Below, piece after piece: positions 47,656-58,055 of a DNA stretch of 64,000 nucleotides. The notes beneath the pieces are model-generated. The model searched no databases. It worked only from the letters and a program-made list of their open reading frames with translations, and was not told where the DNA came from. The position numbers were made by a program, and so were the translations under genes. The DNA is taken from NCBI GenBank assembly GCA_963789785.1, contig CAWBNC010000019.1, positions 62,001 to 126,000 on the forward strand. Direction: 5' to 3'. The DNA is from JAEULH01 sp963789785. Its GTDB lineage: Bacteria > Pseudomonadota > Alphaproteobacteria > Rhodospirillales > Defluviicoccaceae. Positions within the stretch are counted from its first letter, which is position 1. Every line of letters begins with the position of its first letter.

Positions 47656-48605
47656 TGGCCGCCCGTCGCGCCGACCGCGACCTGATCGACCGGCTGCCGC
47701 CGGTGCGCGGCCGCTACGCAAAGAACGTCCCGCTCGCGCCGATCACCTGGTTTCGCGTCGGCGGCCCGGCCGAAGTGCTGTTCCGTCCGGCCGATGCGGA
47801 CGATCTCGCCGCCTTCCTCGCCCGGCGGCCGGCCGATGTCCCGGTGACGGTCCTGGGCGTCGGGTCGAACCTGCTCGTGCGCGACGGCGGCGTGCCCGGC
47901 GTCGTCATCCGCCTCGGTCGCGCCTTCGCCGCCATCGACGTCGACGGCGAGACGATCGACGCCGGCGCCGGCGCGCTGGACGCGACGGTCGCGCGGACGG
48001 CGATGCACGCCGGGATCGGCGGGCTGGAGTTTCTCAGCGGCGTGCCGGGAACCATCGGCGGCGCGCTCAGGATGAACGCCGGCGCCTACGGCGGCGAGAT
48101 GAAGGACGTCCTCGTCAGCGCCCGAGTGCTGACGCCGGACGGCGCCATCGCTGAACTGGGCGGCGATGAACTCGGCTTGGCCTATCGCGCCTGCGCTTTG
48201 CCACGCGACCGGGTCTTCATCTCCGCGCGCCTGCGCGGGCAGGCCGAGGCCAGGGAGGCGATTGCCGCGCGGATGGACGAGATCCGCCGCCGCCGCGCCG
48301 ACACCCAGCCGATCCGCACCCGAACCGGAGGCAGCACCTTCGCCAATCCCTCGGGAGCCAAGGCCTGGCGGCTGATCGACCGGGCCGGCTGTCGCGGGCT
48401 CGCAATCGGCGGCGCAATGGTCTCCGAGCAGCACTGCAACTTCCTGATCAACACCGGGACCGCGAGCGCCGCCGACCTCGAGACTCTTGGAGAGGAGGTG
48501 CGCCGGCGGGTTTTCGCCGCTACCGGCGTTCGCCTCGACTGGGAGATCGACCGGATCGGCGTCGCCGATTGTGGCCTCAGAGACGCGAGCGAGGTGCGGC
48601 CATGA
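47652..48605 (+). CDS. murB: UDP-N-acetylenolpyruvoylglucosamine reductase
   Basis: FAD enzyme that reduces UDP-GlcNAc-enolpyruvate to UDP-MurNAc. The intact frame of about 317 residues has APITWFRVGGPAEVLF, VLGVGSNLLVRDGG, GLEFLSGVPGTIGGALRMNAGAYG with catalytic segment, TGGSTFANP with the serine, and ISEQH-like VSEQHCNFLIN. The frame is also open upstream through the end of murC only because murC is shifted. ATG 47652 is preferred. The stop overlaps ddl by ATGA. Confidence 0.95.
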
Positions 48606-49517
48606 GCGCGTCGGTGAAAGGCGGGTGGCGGTGCTGATGGGCGGCTGGTCGGTCGAGCGCGAGGTCTCGCTGGTCAGCGGCGCCGCCGTGACCGCCGCGC
48701 TCCAGGCCGCCGGCTACGACGCCGCGGCGATCGACGTGACCCGGGACGTGCGCGACCTGCTTGCGGCTCTGAACGCCGCGCCCGGATGTCGTCTTCAACG
48801 CGCTGCACGGCAGATATGGCGAGGACGGCTGCATTCAGGGCCTGCTCGACATCCTCGCCGTGCCCTACACGCATTCCGGCCTGCTCGCTTCGGCGATGGC
48901 CATGGACAAGCCGACCGCCAAGCGGCTGTTCGGCGACGCCGGCATTCCCGTCGCCGAGCATGTGATCGCGGCGCGCGCGGACGTTCTCGCCGGCGAGGTC
49001 ATGGCCCGGCCGTACGTCATCAAGCCGCTCAATGAGGGATCCAGCGTCGGCGTCCTGATCGTGCGCGAGGGCGACAACCATGGCCTGATGTCCGCCAAGG
49101 ACTGGCCGTACGGCGAGCAGGTGATGGTCGAACGCTTCATCGCCGGGCGCGAACTCACCGTCGCGGTGATGGGGGATCGTGCCGCTGGCGGTGACGGAGA
49201 TCACGACCCATCGCGGCTTCTACGACTACGACGCCAAGTATGCGCCCGGCGGCTCGCGCCATGTCGTCCCGGCCGAGCTCGATCCGGCGGTCTACGCCGA
49301 GACGCTGCGACTGGCGCTGCTCGCGCACCGGACGCTCGGTTGTCGCGGCGTGTCAAGGGCCGATTTCCGCTACGACGGCAGGCGCCTGTACGCGCTTGAG
49401 GTCAACACACAGCCCGGGATGACGCCGACGTCGCTGGTCCCCGAGCAGGCCGCGGCCTGCGGCATCGCCTTCGAAACCCTGGTTGCCTGGATGGTGGAGA
49501 ACGCAGCGTGCGACTGA
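48602..49517 (+). CDS. ddl: D-alanine:D-alanine ligase, frame broken three times
   Basis: ATP-grasp enzyme producing D-Ala-D-Ala for MurF. The start MSASVK (ATG overlapping the murB stop) is out of frame with VAVLMGGWSVEREVSLVSG, best explained by one base missing from an A run near 48615. A +1 break near 48782 joins AALNAAP to DVVFNALHGRYGEDG. Another near 49178 joins VAVMGD to PLAVTEITTHRGFYDYDAKY. The ATP-grasp loop PLNEGSSVGV and the metal-site segment VNTQPGMTPTSLVPEQ are intact. The repaired length is about 305 residues. The stop overlaps ftsQ. Confidence 0.9.
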
Positions 49518-50370
49518 CAGGCGCAAGGAAACAGCCGCCCACGCGCAAGCGAGGGCAGCCGCGCAAACGGGTGGTTCCCGTCTGGCGCCGGCGCTCGGTC
49601 CTGCTCGGCTGCGCGGCCGCGGTAGTTGCCGGCGCCGTCGGCTACGGCTGGTGGGCATGGCGCGTCCGGCATGCCGCAGGGTCTTGCCGAGGACGCCCGG
49701 GTCGCGCTGATGGACCGCTCGCTGGACCTCGGCCTGCGCGTCAACGAGGTCTACGTCGAGGGCCGCAAGCACACGCCGGTCGCGGCCCTGCGCAGGGCCC
49801 TGGCCGTCGAGCGGGGTGCTGCGATCCTGTTCGTCGACCTCGCTGCCGCCCGCGAGCGCCTGCTCGCGCTGCCCTGGGTCAGCGACGTCTCGGTCGAGCG
49901 GGTTCTGCCCGATACGGTCGTCATCCACCTGACGGAACGCCGGCCGGTGGCGCTGTGGCAGCAGGACGGCCGGTTCGCCCTCATCGACGGGTCCGGCGCC
50001 GTGATCCAGCGCGAAGGTCTAGGCGTCTTCTCCGAGCTGCCGATCATCGTCGGCGACGAGGCCGCCGCGGCCGAAGCGGCCGACCTGCTTGCCGTTCTTT
50101 CGACCGAAACGGCGCTGATGGCGCGGGTCAAGGCAGCCGTTCGGGTTTCCGGCCGGCGCTGGAACCTGCGCTTCAGCGACGGCCTCGACGTACGGATGCC
50201 GGAGGCAGACCTCGCCAGCGGCTGGCGCCGGCTTGCGGCCTATGAGCGCCGCTACGGCCTCGTCGGTCTCGGTCTGCGCAGCATCGACCTCCGCCTGCCC
50301 GACCGGGTCGTCGTCCGCCCGGTACCGAACTCTGACTTCGATCAGGGAAGATCGCCGGAAGAATGCCTGA
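49508..50370 (+). CDS. ftsQ: Cell division protein FtsQ, frame broken twice
   Basis: Bitopic divisome protein. The N-terminus is basic (TRKRGQPRKR) with one membrane helix at about residues 36-56. After a +1 break near 49669 come the POTRA domain (LGLRVNEVYVEGRKHTP) and the beta domain (LPWVSDVSVERVLPDTVVIHLTERRPVALWQ). The long frame then runs on into ftsA without a stop, which is not credible. A second +1 step near 50328 gives LTSIREDRRKNA and TGA 50368-50370, overlapping the ftsA ATG. The span is a multiple of three plus two. GTG 49508 lies within the end of ddl. Confidence 0.88.
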
Positions 50371-51681
50371 TCAGGGACAGTACCACCGAACGCATCGAGG
50401 CCACCGCCCTGCGGAGCAGGCGCTCGTCGCCACCCGGCTGGGCGAAGAACGGGTTCATCGCCGCGCTCGACGTCGGCACGACGAAGGTGAGCTGCCTCAT
50501 CGCCCGTGTGGTCGGCAACGGGATCGTCGTCGTCGGCGTCGGTCATCAGGCCTCCCGCGGCCTGCGCTCCGGCACCTTCGTCGATCTCGACGCCGCCGAG
50601 GCCGCGGTCCGCGCCACCGTCGAAGCCGCCGAGCGGATGGCCGGCGAGAACATCCGCCAGGTGATCGTCAACGTCTCCGCCGGCAGTCCGCAGTCGCGGC
50701 TTGTCGCCTACGATGTCGCCGTCGGCGGCCACGAGATCGACGACGCCGACCTGCGCCGGATCCTCGAGCAGGCGAAAATCGGCCAGCCCGACGCACAGGG
50801 TGGCGAGGTCGTGCACGCGATCCCGGTCGGCTACAGCATCGACGGCTGCCGCGGCGTCCGCGACCCGCGCGGCATGTTCGGCCAGCGCCTCGGCGTCAGC
50901 CTGCACCTGATCACCGCCGCCGCGCGGGGCGCTGCGCAACCTGTCCGCCTGCATCGACCGCTGTCACCTGGAAATCGCCGACAAGGTCGTTTCGTCCTAC
51001 GCCGCGGCGCTCGGCTGCCTGGTCGACGACGAGACCGCGCTGGGCACGACCCTGATCGACATGGGCGGCGGGACCACGTCGCTCGCGGTCTTCTTCGACG
51101 GCGAGCTGATCCATACCGACAGCATCGCCATCGGCGGCATCCACGTGACCAAGGACATCGCCCGGGTCCTGTCGACGCCTCTCACCCAGGCCGAGCGGAT
51201 GAAAACCCTGTTCGGAAGTTGCCTGCCGTCGCCGTCGGACGATCGTCAGGTGATCGAGATCCCGCCGATGGGCGAGGAAGGTGCCGGCGAACTGAGCCAG
51301 GTGCCGCGGTCGCTCGCTGGTCAACGTCATTCGCTCGCGGCTCGAGGAGATGTTCGAGATGCTGCGCGCGCGTCTGGAGGACGCCGGCCTCGACAAGATG
51401 GCCGGCCGCCGAGTGGTTCTGACCGGCGGCGCCAGCCAGGTCCCCGGTGCGCCGGAGCTCGCCAGCATGATCCTCGATAAACAGGTTCGCATCGGTCGTC
51501 CGCGGCCGATGAAAGGTCTGCCCGAAGCAGCCTACGGACCCGGCTTTTCAACTTGCGCGGGACTTTTGCGTTACGCGGTCAGTCACCCTCACCACGGGAG
51601 ACTTCGACCACCTATCGGCCGGTCGATCCGCCGGCCAGCCGCCTGAGCCGTCTGGGGCAATGGCTCCGAGAGAACTTTTAG
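50363..51681 (+). CDS. ftsA: Cell division protein FtsA, frame broken at least four times
   Basis: Actin-like protein tethering FtsZ to the membrane. The start MPDQGQYHR shifts +1 near 50444 to FIAALDVGTTKVSCLIARV (phosphate-1). A +1 near 50927 leads to LRNLSACIDRCHLEIADK, with TTLIDMGGGTTSLAVF (phosphate-2) and VLSTPLTQAERMKTLFG. A +1 near 51315 leads to LVNVIRSRLEEMFEMLR and VVLTGGASQVPGA. A net +2 near 51590 restores the usual end, SRLSRLGQWLRENF, the amphipathic membrane helix, then TAG 51679. Without repair the last helix is lost. The span is a multiple of three plus two, matching five extra bases. Confidence 0.9.
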
Positions 51682-51716
51682 GCTCCAAGCAAACTATGAA
51701 AGATACGGAGGCAGCC

Positions 51717-53218
51717 ATGACCATCAATCTCAGCGTACCCGATCGCCAACCCCACCCCCGAGCTCAAGCCGCGGATAACGGTGATCGGGGTCGGCGGCGC
51801 GGGCGGCAATGCCGTCAACAACATGATCCGCTCACATCTGGAAGGCGTCGAGTTCGTCGTTGCGAACACCGACGCCCAGGCCATTGCCCAATCCACCGCC
51901 GACCGGCGGATCCAGCTCGGCGTGACCGTCACTCAGGGTCTCGGCGCCGGATCGCGGCCAGACATCGGCCGCATCGCCGCCGAGGAGGCCCTGGAGGAGA
52001 TCATCGACGAGCTGCGCGGCTCGAACATGGTCTTCATCGCCGCCGGCATGGGCGGCGGCACCGGCACCGGCGCGGCGCCGGTCATTGCCCGCGCGGCGCG
52101 CGAGGCCGGGATTCTCACGGTCGGCGTCGTCACCAAGCCGTTCCACTTCGAGGGCGCGCACCGAATGCGCCTCGCCGAGCAGGGCATCGAGGAGCTCGAG
52201 CAGTTCGTCGACACCCTGATCATCATTCCGAACCAGAACCTGTTCCGCGTCGCCAACGAGCGGACCACCTTCGCCGACGCCTTCAAGATGGCCGACGATG
52301 TTCTCCATTCGGGCGTGCGCGGCGTCACCGACCTGATGGTCATGCCCGGCCTGATCAATCTCGATTTCGCCGACATCCGCGCGGTGATGAGCGAGATGGG
52401 CAAGGCGATGATGGGCACCGGCGAGGCCGAGGGCGACCGCCGGGCGCTCGATGCGGCGGAGGCGGCGATCTCCAACCCGCTGCTCGACGACGTCTCGATG
52501 AAGGGCGCGCGCGGCGTGCTCATCAACATCACCGGCGGTCCGGACATGACCCTGTTCGAGGTCGACGAGGCGGCCAACCGGGTCCGCTCCGAAGTCGATC
52601 CCGACGCCTTCATCATCTTCGGCTCGACGTTCGACGAGAGCCTGCAGGGCAAGATCCGCGTGTCCGTCGTCGCCACCGGAATGGACAGCGCCGCCGCCCG
52701 GGTGGCGCCGACGAAGCTTAGCCTGGTCCAGAACGAAGACGACGCGACACCGTCCTTCGGCGGCATCGAGGACGAAATCGACGAGGAGGCGGCCGCGGCA
52801 CTGCTCGGCACCGGCACCGACGGCGCGCCGTACGCGCTCGGCGGCGACGGCCACGGCAACGGCCAATCCGCCCATGGCGACGGGCGGTCCAGGCAGGGCG
52901 AGGCGGGAGGGTCCGACTTCGCGCGCCCGCGGCGAGGATCGGCGTGGCGACGATGTCTTCGGCGGCGCGCACGACGGGCACGGCGCGATGGAGCGGATGA
53001 CGAGCCTGCTCGCCCGGGTCACCGGCGCCGGCCGCACCGGCGTCCGCCAGGGTCGGGCCGGCGATGGCGAACTCGCCGACGTCACGCCGCCGGCGGTCGC
53101 GCCGACGCTGAAGCCGCCGCGCTTCGGCAATGTCAGCCCGGAGGAGCGGTTGCCGCAGTCGAAGCCGGAGGACGAGTTGCTCGATATCCCGGCGTTTCTC
53201 CGCCGGCAGGCCAACTGA
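51717..53218 (+). CDS. ftsZ: Cell division GTPase FtsZ, frame broken twice
   Basis: Tubulin-like protein forming the division ring. ATG 51717 has a GGAGG site and begins MTINLSVP. A +1 step near 51741 leads to KPRITVIGVGGAGGNAVNNM. GTPase motifs follow: GMGGGTGTGAAPVIA, the T7-loop segment NLDFADIRAVM and ITGGPDMTLFEVDEAA. A +1 step near 52927, in the disordered linker, restores the C-terminal peptide LDIPAFLRRQ that binds FtsA. The repaired length is about 500 residues with a linker of about 170, long as in other alphaproteobacteria. Confidence 0.94.
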
Positions 53219-53246
53219 AGCGGCGCCTGACCTGACGGTACCGTCC

Positions 53247-53307
53247 CCCCTCACCCCGACCCTCTCCCTCAGGGAGAGGGCGGCCCGCGCAGCGGGCGGG
53301 TGAGGGA
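53247..53307. repeat. Compound palindromic intergenic element
   Basis: An outer stem (CCCTCACC near 53248 with GGTGAGGG near 53299) encloses two hairpins: CCCTCTCCC-TCA-GGGAGAGGG (53260-53280, nine perfect pairs) and GCCCGC-GCA-GCGGGC (53283-53297). This type of CCTCACCCC...GGTGAGGG element is a widespread GC-rich intergenic repeat. It lies just after ftsZ and could also end transcription. Only one copy was noticed in the window. Confidence 0.65.
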
Positions 53308-53408
53308 GTGCCGCGCATTGCAACTGCGTTTGCTTTGGATCACGCCAGCCGGGCCGTGATACAGTCTTTCTACATCACGGTGTATATGTTGAGCGGAAGA
53401 GCACGGGA

Positions 53409-54176
53409 ATGATTGCGAACCTGGGCCGGCGGGTGTGGCCGGCAGTTGCGCTCGGTGTTCTCCTCGTCGGCGCCTGTGCCTCATCGGAGGATGATGAGCA
53501 GTACGTCGAGCGGCCTGTCGAGGAGCTCTACGGCCGCGCCACAGCAGCGATGACCGACGGCGAGTTCAAGAAGGCGGCGAAGCTTTACGACGAGGTCGAG
53601 CGCCAGCACCCGTACTCGCCGTGGGCGACCCATGCTCAGTTGCAGGCGGCCTATGCCTACTACGAAGCCAACGAGTATGACGACGCCGTTGCCGCGCTCG
53701 ATCGTTTTATCGATCTCCACCCCGCCGACAAGGACGTGCCCTACGCCTATTACCTTAAAGGCCTATCCTACTACGAGCGAATTTCCGATGCGGCGCGCGA
53801 CCAGAAGATGACCGAGGATGCCAAGCGTGTCTTCCAGGAGCTGATCAACCGCTATCCCGAGAGCGCCTATTCCCGTGACGCCAAGGTCAAGATCGACCTT
53901 GCCAACGACCATTTGTCGGGCCGGGAGATGGTCGTCGGCCGCTACTATCTGCGCCGCGGATACTACGTCGCTTCGATCAACCGGTTCCGGACGGTGCTGC
54001 AGAAATATCAGACAACGACCCATGTTCCCGAAGCGCTGCTGCGTCTGACCGAGGCCTATACCGCGCTCGGCCTCAACGATGAGGCGCGCAAGACCGCGGC
54101 GATCCTGGGCTATAACTATCCCGGGAGCGAGTGGTACGCCGACGCCTACGCCCTGGTCGAAAGCGGCGGCGGATGA
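53409..54176 (+). CDS. bamD: Outer membrane assembly lipoprotein BamD
   Basis: Essential lipoprotein of the BAM complex. Signal peptide with lipobox LLVGAC gives acylated Cys23. The mature protein is a string of TPR-like helical repeats: AAKLYDEVERQHPYSPWATHAQLQ, AVAALDRFIDLHPADKDVPYAYYLKGLSYY and the characteristic AKRVFQELINRYPESAYSRDA. The 255-residue frame is intact. The lpxC gene that often stands between ftsZ and bamD in relatives is not present here. Confidence 0.95.
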   Translation: MIANLGRRVWPAVALGVLLVGACASSEDDEQYVERPVEELYGRATAAMTDGEFKKAAKLYDEVERQHPYSPWATHAQLQAAYAYYEANEYDDAVAALDRFIDLHPADKDVPYAYYLKGLSYYERISDAARDQKMTEDAKRVFQELINRYPESAYSRDAKVKIDLANDHLSGREMVVGRYYLRRGYYVASINRFRTVLQKYQTTTHVPEALLRLTEAYTALGLNDEARKTAAILGYNYPGSEWYADAYALVESGGG

Positions 54177-54221
54177 CCTCGGCAGATCGCCATCCGGCTC
54201 CTGTTGCGGCCTCCATCGCCG

Positions 54222-55904
54222 ATGCTCGTCGCTCTTTCCATCCGTGACATCGTCCTTATCGATCGCCTCGACCTCGAGTTCAAGCCGGGGCTTTCGGCGC
54301 TGACAGGCGAGAGCGGCGCCGGCAAGTCGATCCTCCTCGACGCGCTCGGTCTCGCTCTCGGCGGACGGGCCGATGCGCGGCTGGTTCGTCACGGCGCCGC
54401 GCAGGGCTCCGTGACGGCTGCGTTCCTTCTTCCCTCGCACCATCCGCTTGTCGCTCTCCTCGCCGAACAGGGCATCGCCGGCGATGACGAGGCCCTGGTG
54501 CTGCGGCGGGTCGTCGGCACCGACGGCCGTTCGCGCGCATTTGTCAACGATCAGCCGGTCGCCGTCGGGCTGATGCGCCAAATCGGCGATGCTCTGGTCG
54601 AGATTCACGGCCAGTTCGACAACCAGCGTCTCCTCAGTCCAGTCACCCACCGGGCCCTGCTCGACGCTTATGCCGGGCTCGAGACGGGCCTCGCTGCCAC
54701 CGCGGAGGCTTGGGAGGCGGCGCTGGCGGCGGATGCAGCACTGACGGCAGCCGCGGCGGATATGGCGGCGGCGCGCCGTGACGAAGATTACCTTCGCCAC
54801 GCCGTGGAGGAGCTCGACCGGCTCGATCCCCGGCCCGACGAGGAAGCGGCGCTGGCGGACACGCGCGCGAAGCTGATGGGCGGGGAGAAGATCGTCCAGG
54901 CCATGGCCGAAGCGAGCAGGACGCTGGCCGGCGAGGAGCCCCTGCCCGGAGCCGAGCCTGCGATTCAGGCGGCGCTGCGCCAACTCGAACGCGTCGCCGC
55001 TCTTGCGGGGGGCGGGCTCGACGCCGCGGTCGAGGCGCTGAGGCGCGCTCTCGCCGAAGTCATCGAGGCCCAGGCGCAGCTTGATCGCGCCCTGGCGGAG
55101 CTGGATCTGGATCCGCGCCGGCTGGAGGAGGCGGAGGAGCGGCTGTTCACGCTGCGCGCGACGGCACGAAAGCACGATTGCGCGGTCGACGACCTGCCGG
55201 CGCTGCGCGACGCGTTGGCCGAGCGTCTGGCCGGTCTCGATGACGACGCCGCAAGGCTCGATCGTCTGCGTCAGGCGGCCGCGGCGGCTCATGCCCGCTA
55301 CGGCGTCGTCGCCGAAGAGATTGGCGTGGGTCGGCGCGATGCCGCGGCCCGTCTCGATGCCCAGGTCACGGCTGAGCTCGCACCCCTCAACCTCGGCCGG
55401 GCGGTGTTCCGGACGATGGTGCGGGCTCTTGCGCCGGCCGAGTGGGGCGCGCACGGCAAGGATCAGGTTGTGTTCGAGGTTGCGACCAACCCGGGCAGCC
55501 CGACCGGGCCCTTGAGCCGGATCGCCTCGGGCGGGGAGCTGGCGCGGTTCATGCTGGCGCTGAAGGTGGTGCTGGCCCAGGCCGATCCGGTGCCGACGCT
55601 GATTTTCGATGAAGTCGACGCCGGCGTCGGCGGCGCGGTGGCCGACGCGGTCGGCGAACGGCTCGCCCGGCTCGGCGAGGACGTTCAGGTTCTCGCTCTC
55701 ACCCATTCGCCGCAGGTGGCGGCCCGCGGCGCCCACCACTGGCGGGTTCACAAGGCCGTCGGCGAGGGCGACGCGCGCACCCGCATCGACATCCTTGTCG
55801 GCGATGAACGCCGCGAGGAGCTGGCGCGGATGCTGGCCGGAGCCCGAATCACCGACGAGGCCCGCGCCGCCGCCGACAGCCTTCTGCTGCGCAAGAGCGC
55901 ATGA
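54222..55904 (+). CDS. recN: DNA repair protein RecN
   Basis: SMC-like ATPase of recombination repair. The 560-residue intact frame has Walker A GESGAGKS (29-36), VEIHGQFDNQRLLSP, a central coiled coil rich in Ala, Glu and Leu, the ABC signature RIASGGELARFMLALK, Walker B PTLIFDEVDAGVGG and VLALTHSPQVAARG. ATG 54222 is used although the frame opens at 54204. It overlaps ligA by ATGA. Confidence 0.95.
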   Translation: MLVALSIRDIVLIDRLDLEFKPGLSALTGESGAGKSILLDALGLALGGRADARLVRHGAAQGSVTAAFLLPSHHPLVALLAEQGIAGDDEALVLRRVVGTDGRSRAFVNDQPVAVGLMRQIGDALVEIHGQFDNQRLLSPVTHRALLDAYAGLETGLAATAEAWEAALAADAALTAAAADMAAARRDEDYLRHAVEELDRLDPRPDEEAALADTRAKLMGGEKIVQAMAEASRTLAGEEPLPGAEPAIQAALRQLERVAALAGGGLDAAVEALRRALAEVIEAQAQLDRALAELDLDPRRLEEAEERLFTLRATARKHDCAVDDLPALRDALAERLAGLDDDAARLDRLRQAAAAAHARYGVVAEEIGVGRRDAAARLDAQVTAELAPLNLGRAVFRTMVRALAPAEWGAHGKDQVVFEVATNPGSPTGPLSRIASGGELARFMLALKVVLAQADPVPTLIFDEVDAGVGGAVADAVGERLARLGEDVQVLALTHSPQVAARGAHHWRVHKAVGEGDARTRIDILVGDERREELARMLAGARITDEARAAADSLLLRKSA

Positions 55905-58004
55905 GCGCGCCTGCGCGGGAGATCCCGCCCGAGGATCTAAGCCGCGAACAGGCGGAGGCGGAGCTGCGCGCCCTCGCCGAAGAACTCGCTGCCTACGATC
56001 GGGCCTACTACGTCGGGGATGCACCGCTTGTCAGCGACGCCGACTATGACGCGCTGGCCCGGCGCAATGCTGCCATCGAAGCGCGTTTTCCCGAGCTCGT
56101 CCGCGCTGACAGCCCCTCGAAGCGCGTCGGCGCGCCGCCGGCCGAGGGCTTCGCCAAGGTCGTGCACAGCCGGCCGATGCTTTCGCTGAACAACGCTTTC
56201 ACCGATGCCGAGCTGATCGAGTTCGTCGCCCAGATCCGCCGCTTCCTCAAGGAGCTCAGCGACAATCCGGGCCAGCCGCTGGCGATGGTGGCGGAGCCCA
56301 AGATCGACGGCCTGTCCATCTCGCTGCGTTACGAGGAGGGCCGCTTCGTCCGCGGCGCGACGCGGGGCGACGGCAGCATCGGCGAGGACGTCACCGCCAA
56401 CCTCCGGACCCTCGCCGACATTCCCGATGAGCTCGCCCGGTGCGCCCGCCGTCGCCGAGGTGCGCGGCGAGGTCTACATGCGCAGGGCCGACTTCGCCGC
56501 CCTCAACGCGCGTCAGCGCGGGTCGGACGCCAAGGTCTTCGCCAATCCACGCAACGCCGCCGCCGGCTCGCTGCGCCAGCTCGATCCCGCTGTCACCGCC
56601 GCGCGGACGCTGCGCTTCTTCGCCTATGCGGCGGGCGAGCTCTCCGAGCCCCTGGGCGATACCCACAGCGCGTTCCTCGACCGGCTCAAGGCGTTCGGGT
56701 TCCCGGTCAATCCGCTCGCCCGGCTCTGCCGCGACGAGAGCGAGATGCTCGCCTTCTACCACGAGCTCGCCGACCGGCGCGCCGGGCTGGACTACGACAT
56801 CGACGGCGTCGTCTTCAAAGTCGACCGCCTCGACTGGCAGCAGCGGCTCGGCTTCGTCAGCCGGGCGCCGCGCTGGGCGATCGCACAGAAATTCGAAGCG
56901 GAGAGGGCGCGCACGGTGCTGCGCCAGATCCGCATCCAGGTCGGCCGCACCGGGACGCTGACCCCGGTCGCGCATGCTCGATCCGGTCACGGTCGGCGGG
57001 GTCGTGGTGTCCCGCGCGACCCTGCACAACGAAGACGAGATCGCGCGCAAGGACGCCCGCGAGGGCGACAACGTCATCATTCAGCGCGCCGGCGACGTCA
57101 TCCCCCAGGTCGTCGCCGTGATCATGGAGGAAAGGCCGGATGACGCCACGCCCTATCGCTTCCCCGACCGTTGCCCGGAGTGTGGGAGCCTGGCGGTGCG
57201 CGAAGCCGGGGCGGCGGCGCGGCGGTGCACCGGCGGGCTGATCTGCCCGGCCCAGTCGCTCGAGCGGCTGAAGCACTTCGTCTCGCGCGGCGCCTTCGAC
57301 ATCGACGGCCTCGGCGCCCGCCATCTCGCGGCGTTCCGCGCCGACGGTCTTATCGGCGGGCCCGCCGACATCTTCCGCCTCCACACGCGAGAAGCCGACA
57401 TTGCCGCGCGGCCCGGCTGGGGCGCGCGTTCCGCCGCCAACCTGATCGCCAGCATCGAGGCGCGGCGGACCATTGCACTGGACCGGTTCATTTACGCGCT
57501 CGGCATCCGTCAGGTGGGCGAGGCGACGGCGCGCCTGCTCGCCCGCCATTACGGCTCGCTCGGAGCCTGGCGCGACGCCATGACCGCGGCGGCGGCGGCC
57601 GAGAGCGAAGCCTACCGCGACCTCGTCAACATCGACGGCGTCGGCCCGTCGGTCGCCGGCGATCTCGCGGCCTTCTTCGCCGAGCCGCACAACCAGGCCG
57701 TCCTCGACGATCTCGCGCGGTGAAGTGACGGTCGAGCCCTTCGTCGCTCCGGAAGCCTCGGCCTCGCCGCTGAGCCGGCAAGACCGTCGTCTTTACCGGC
57801 AGCCTGCAGACGATGACCCGCAACGAGGCCAAGGCGCGGGCCGAGGCGCTGGGGGCCAAGGTCGCCGGGTCGGTCTCGCGTTCCACCGACTATGTCGTCA
57901 TCGGCGCCGACGCCGGCAGCAAGGCCGCCAAGGCGGAGGCGCTCGGCGTCGCCGTCCTCAGCGAGGCCGAATGGCTGGCGCTGATTGCGCCGCAAGCGGG
58001 CTGA
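55901..58004 (+). CDS. ligA: NAD-dependent DNA ligase, frame broken four times
   Basis: Seals nicks in replication. The adenylation domain has SDADYDALARRN, LSLNNAF and the active-site EPKIDGLS. A +1 step near 56439 leads to AVAEVRGEVYM and FANPRNAAAGSLRQLDP. Another near 56973 (GTC GCG C ATG) gives LTPVAMLDPVTVGGVVVS, then zinc finger CPECGS...CTGGLICPAQ and helix-hairpin-helix repeats. The frame then meets TGA 57721-57723. Skipping its T gives EVTVEPFVAPEAS, and a last +1 near 57779 restores the BRCT domain GKTVVFTGSLQTMTRNEAKA to TGA 58004. The span is a multiple of three plus one, as four extra bases predict. Confidence 0.92.
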
Positions 58005-58021
58005 GAGGACAACCGTGCGGT

Positions 58022-58040
58022 AGAGGGCGTCGCGCCCTCT
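58022..58040. terminator. Hairpin between convergent ligA and RTX subtilase
   Basis: AGAGGGCG, loop TCG, CGCCCTCT form a perfect 8-pair stem in the 51-base gap between two converging genes. There is no strong T tract on either side, so a bidirectional terminator is likely from position but not certain. Confidence 0.45.
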
Positions 58041-58055
58041 CCCGTCGTTCCGCGC

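Noticed and set aside
53763..56024. 753-codon minus-strand frame opposite bamD and recN
   Set aside because: recN, bamD and the start of ligA on the other strand are unmistakable; the frame is open only because of GC-biased third positions.
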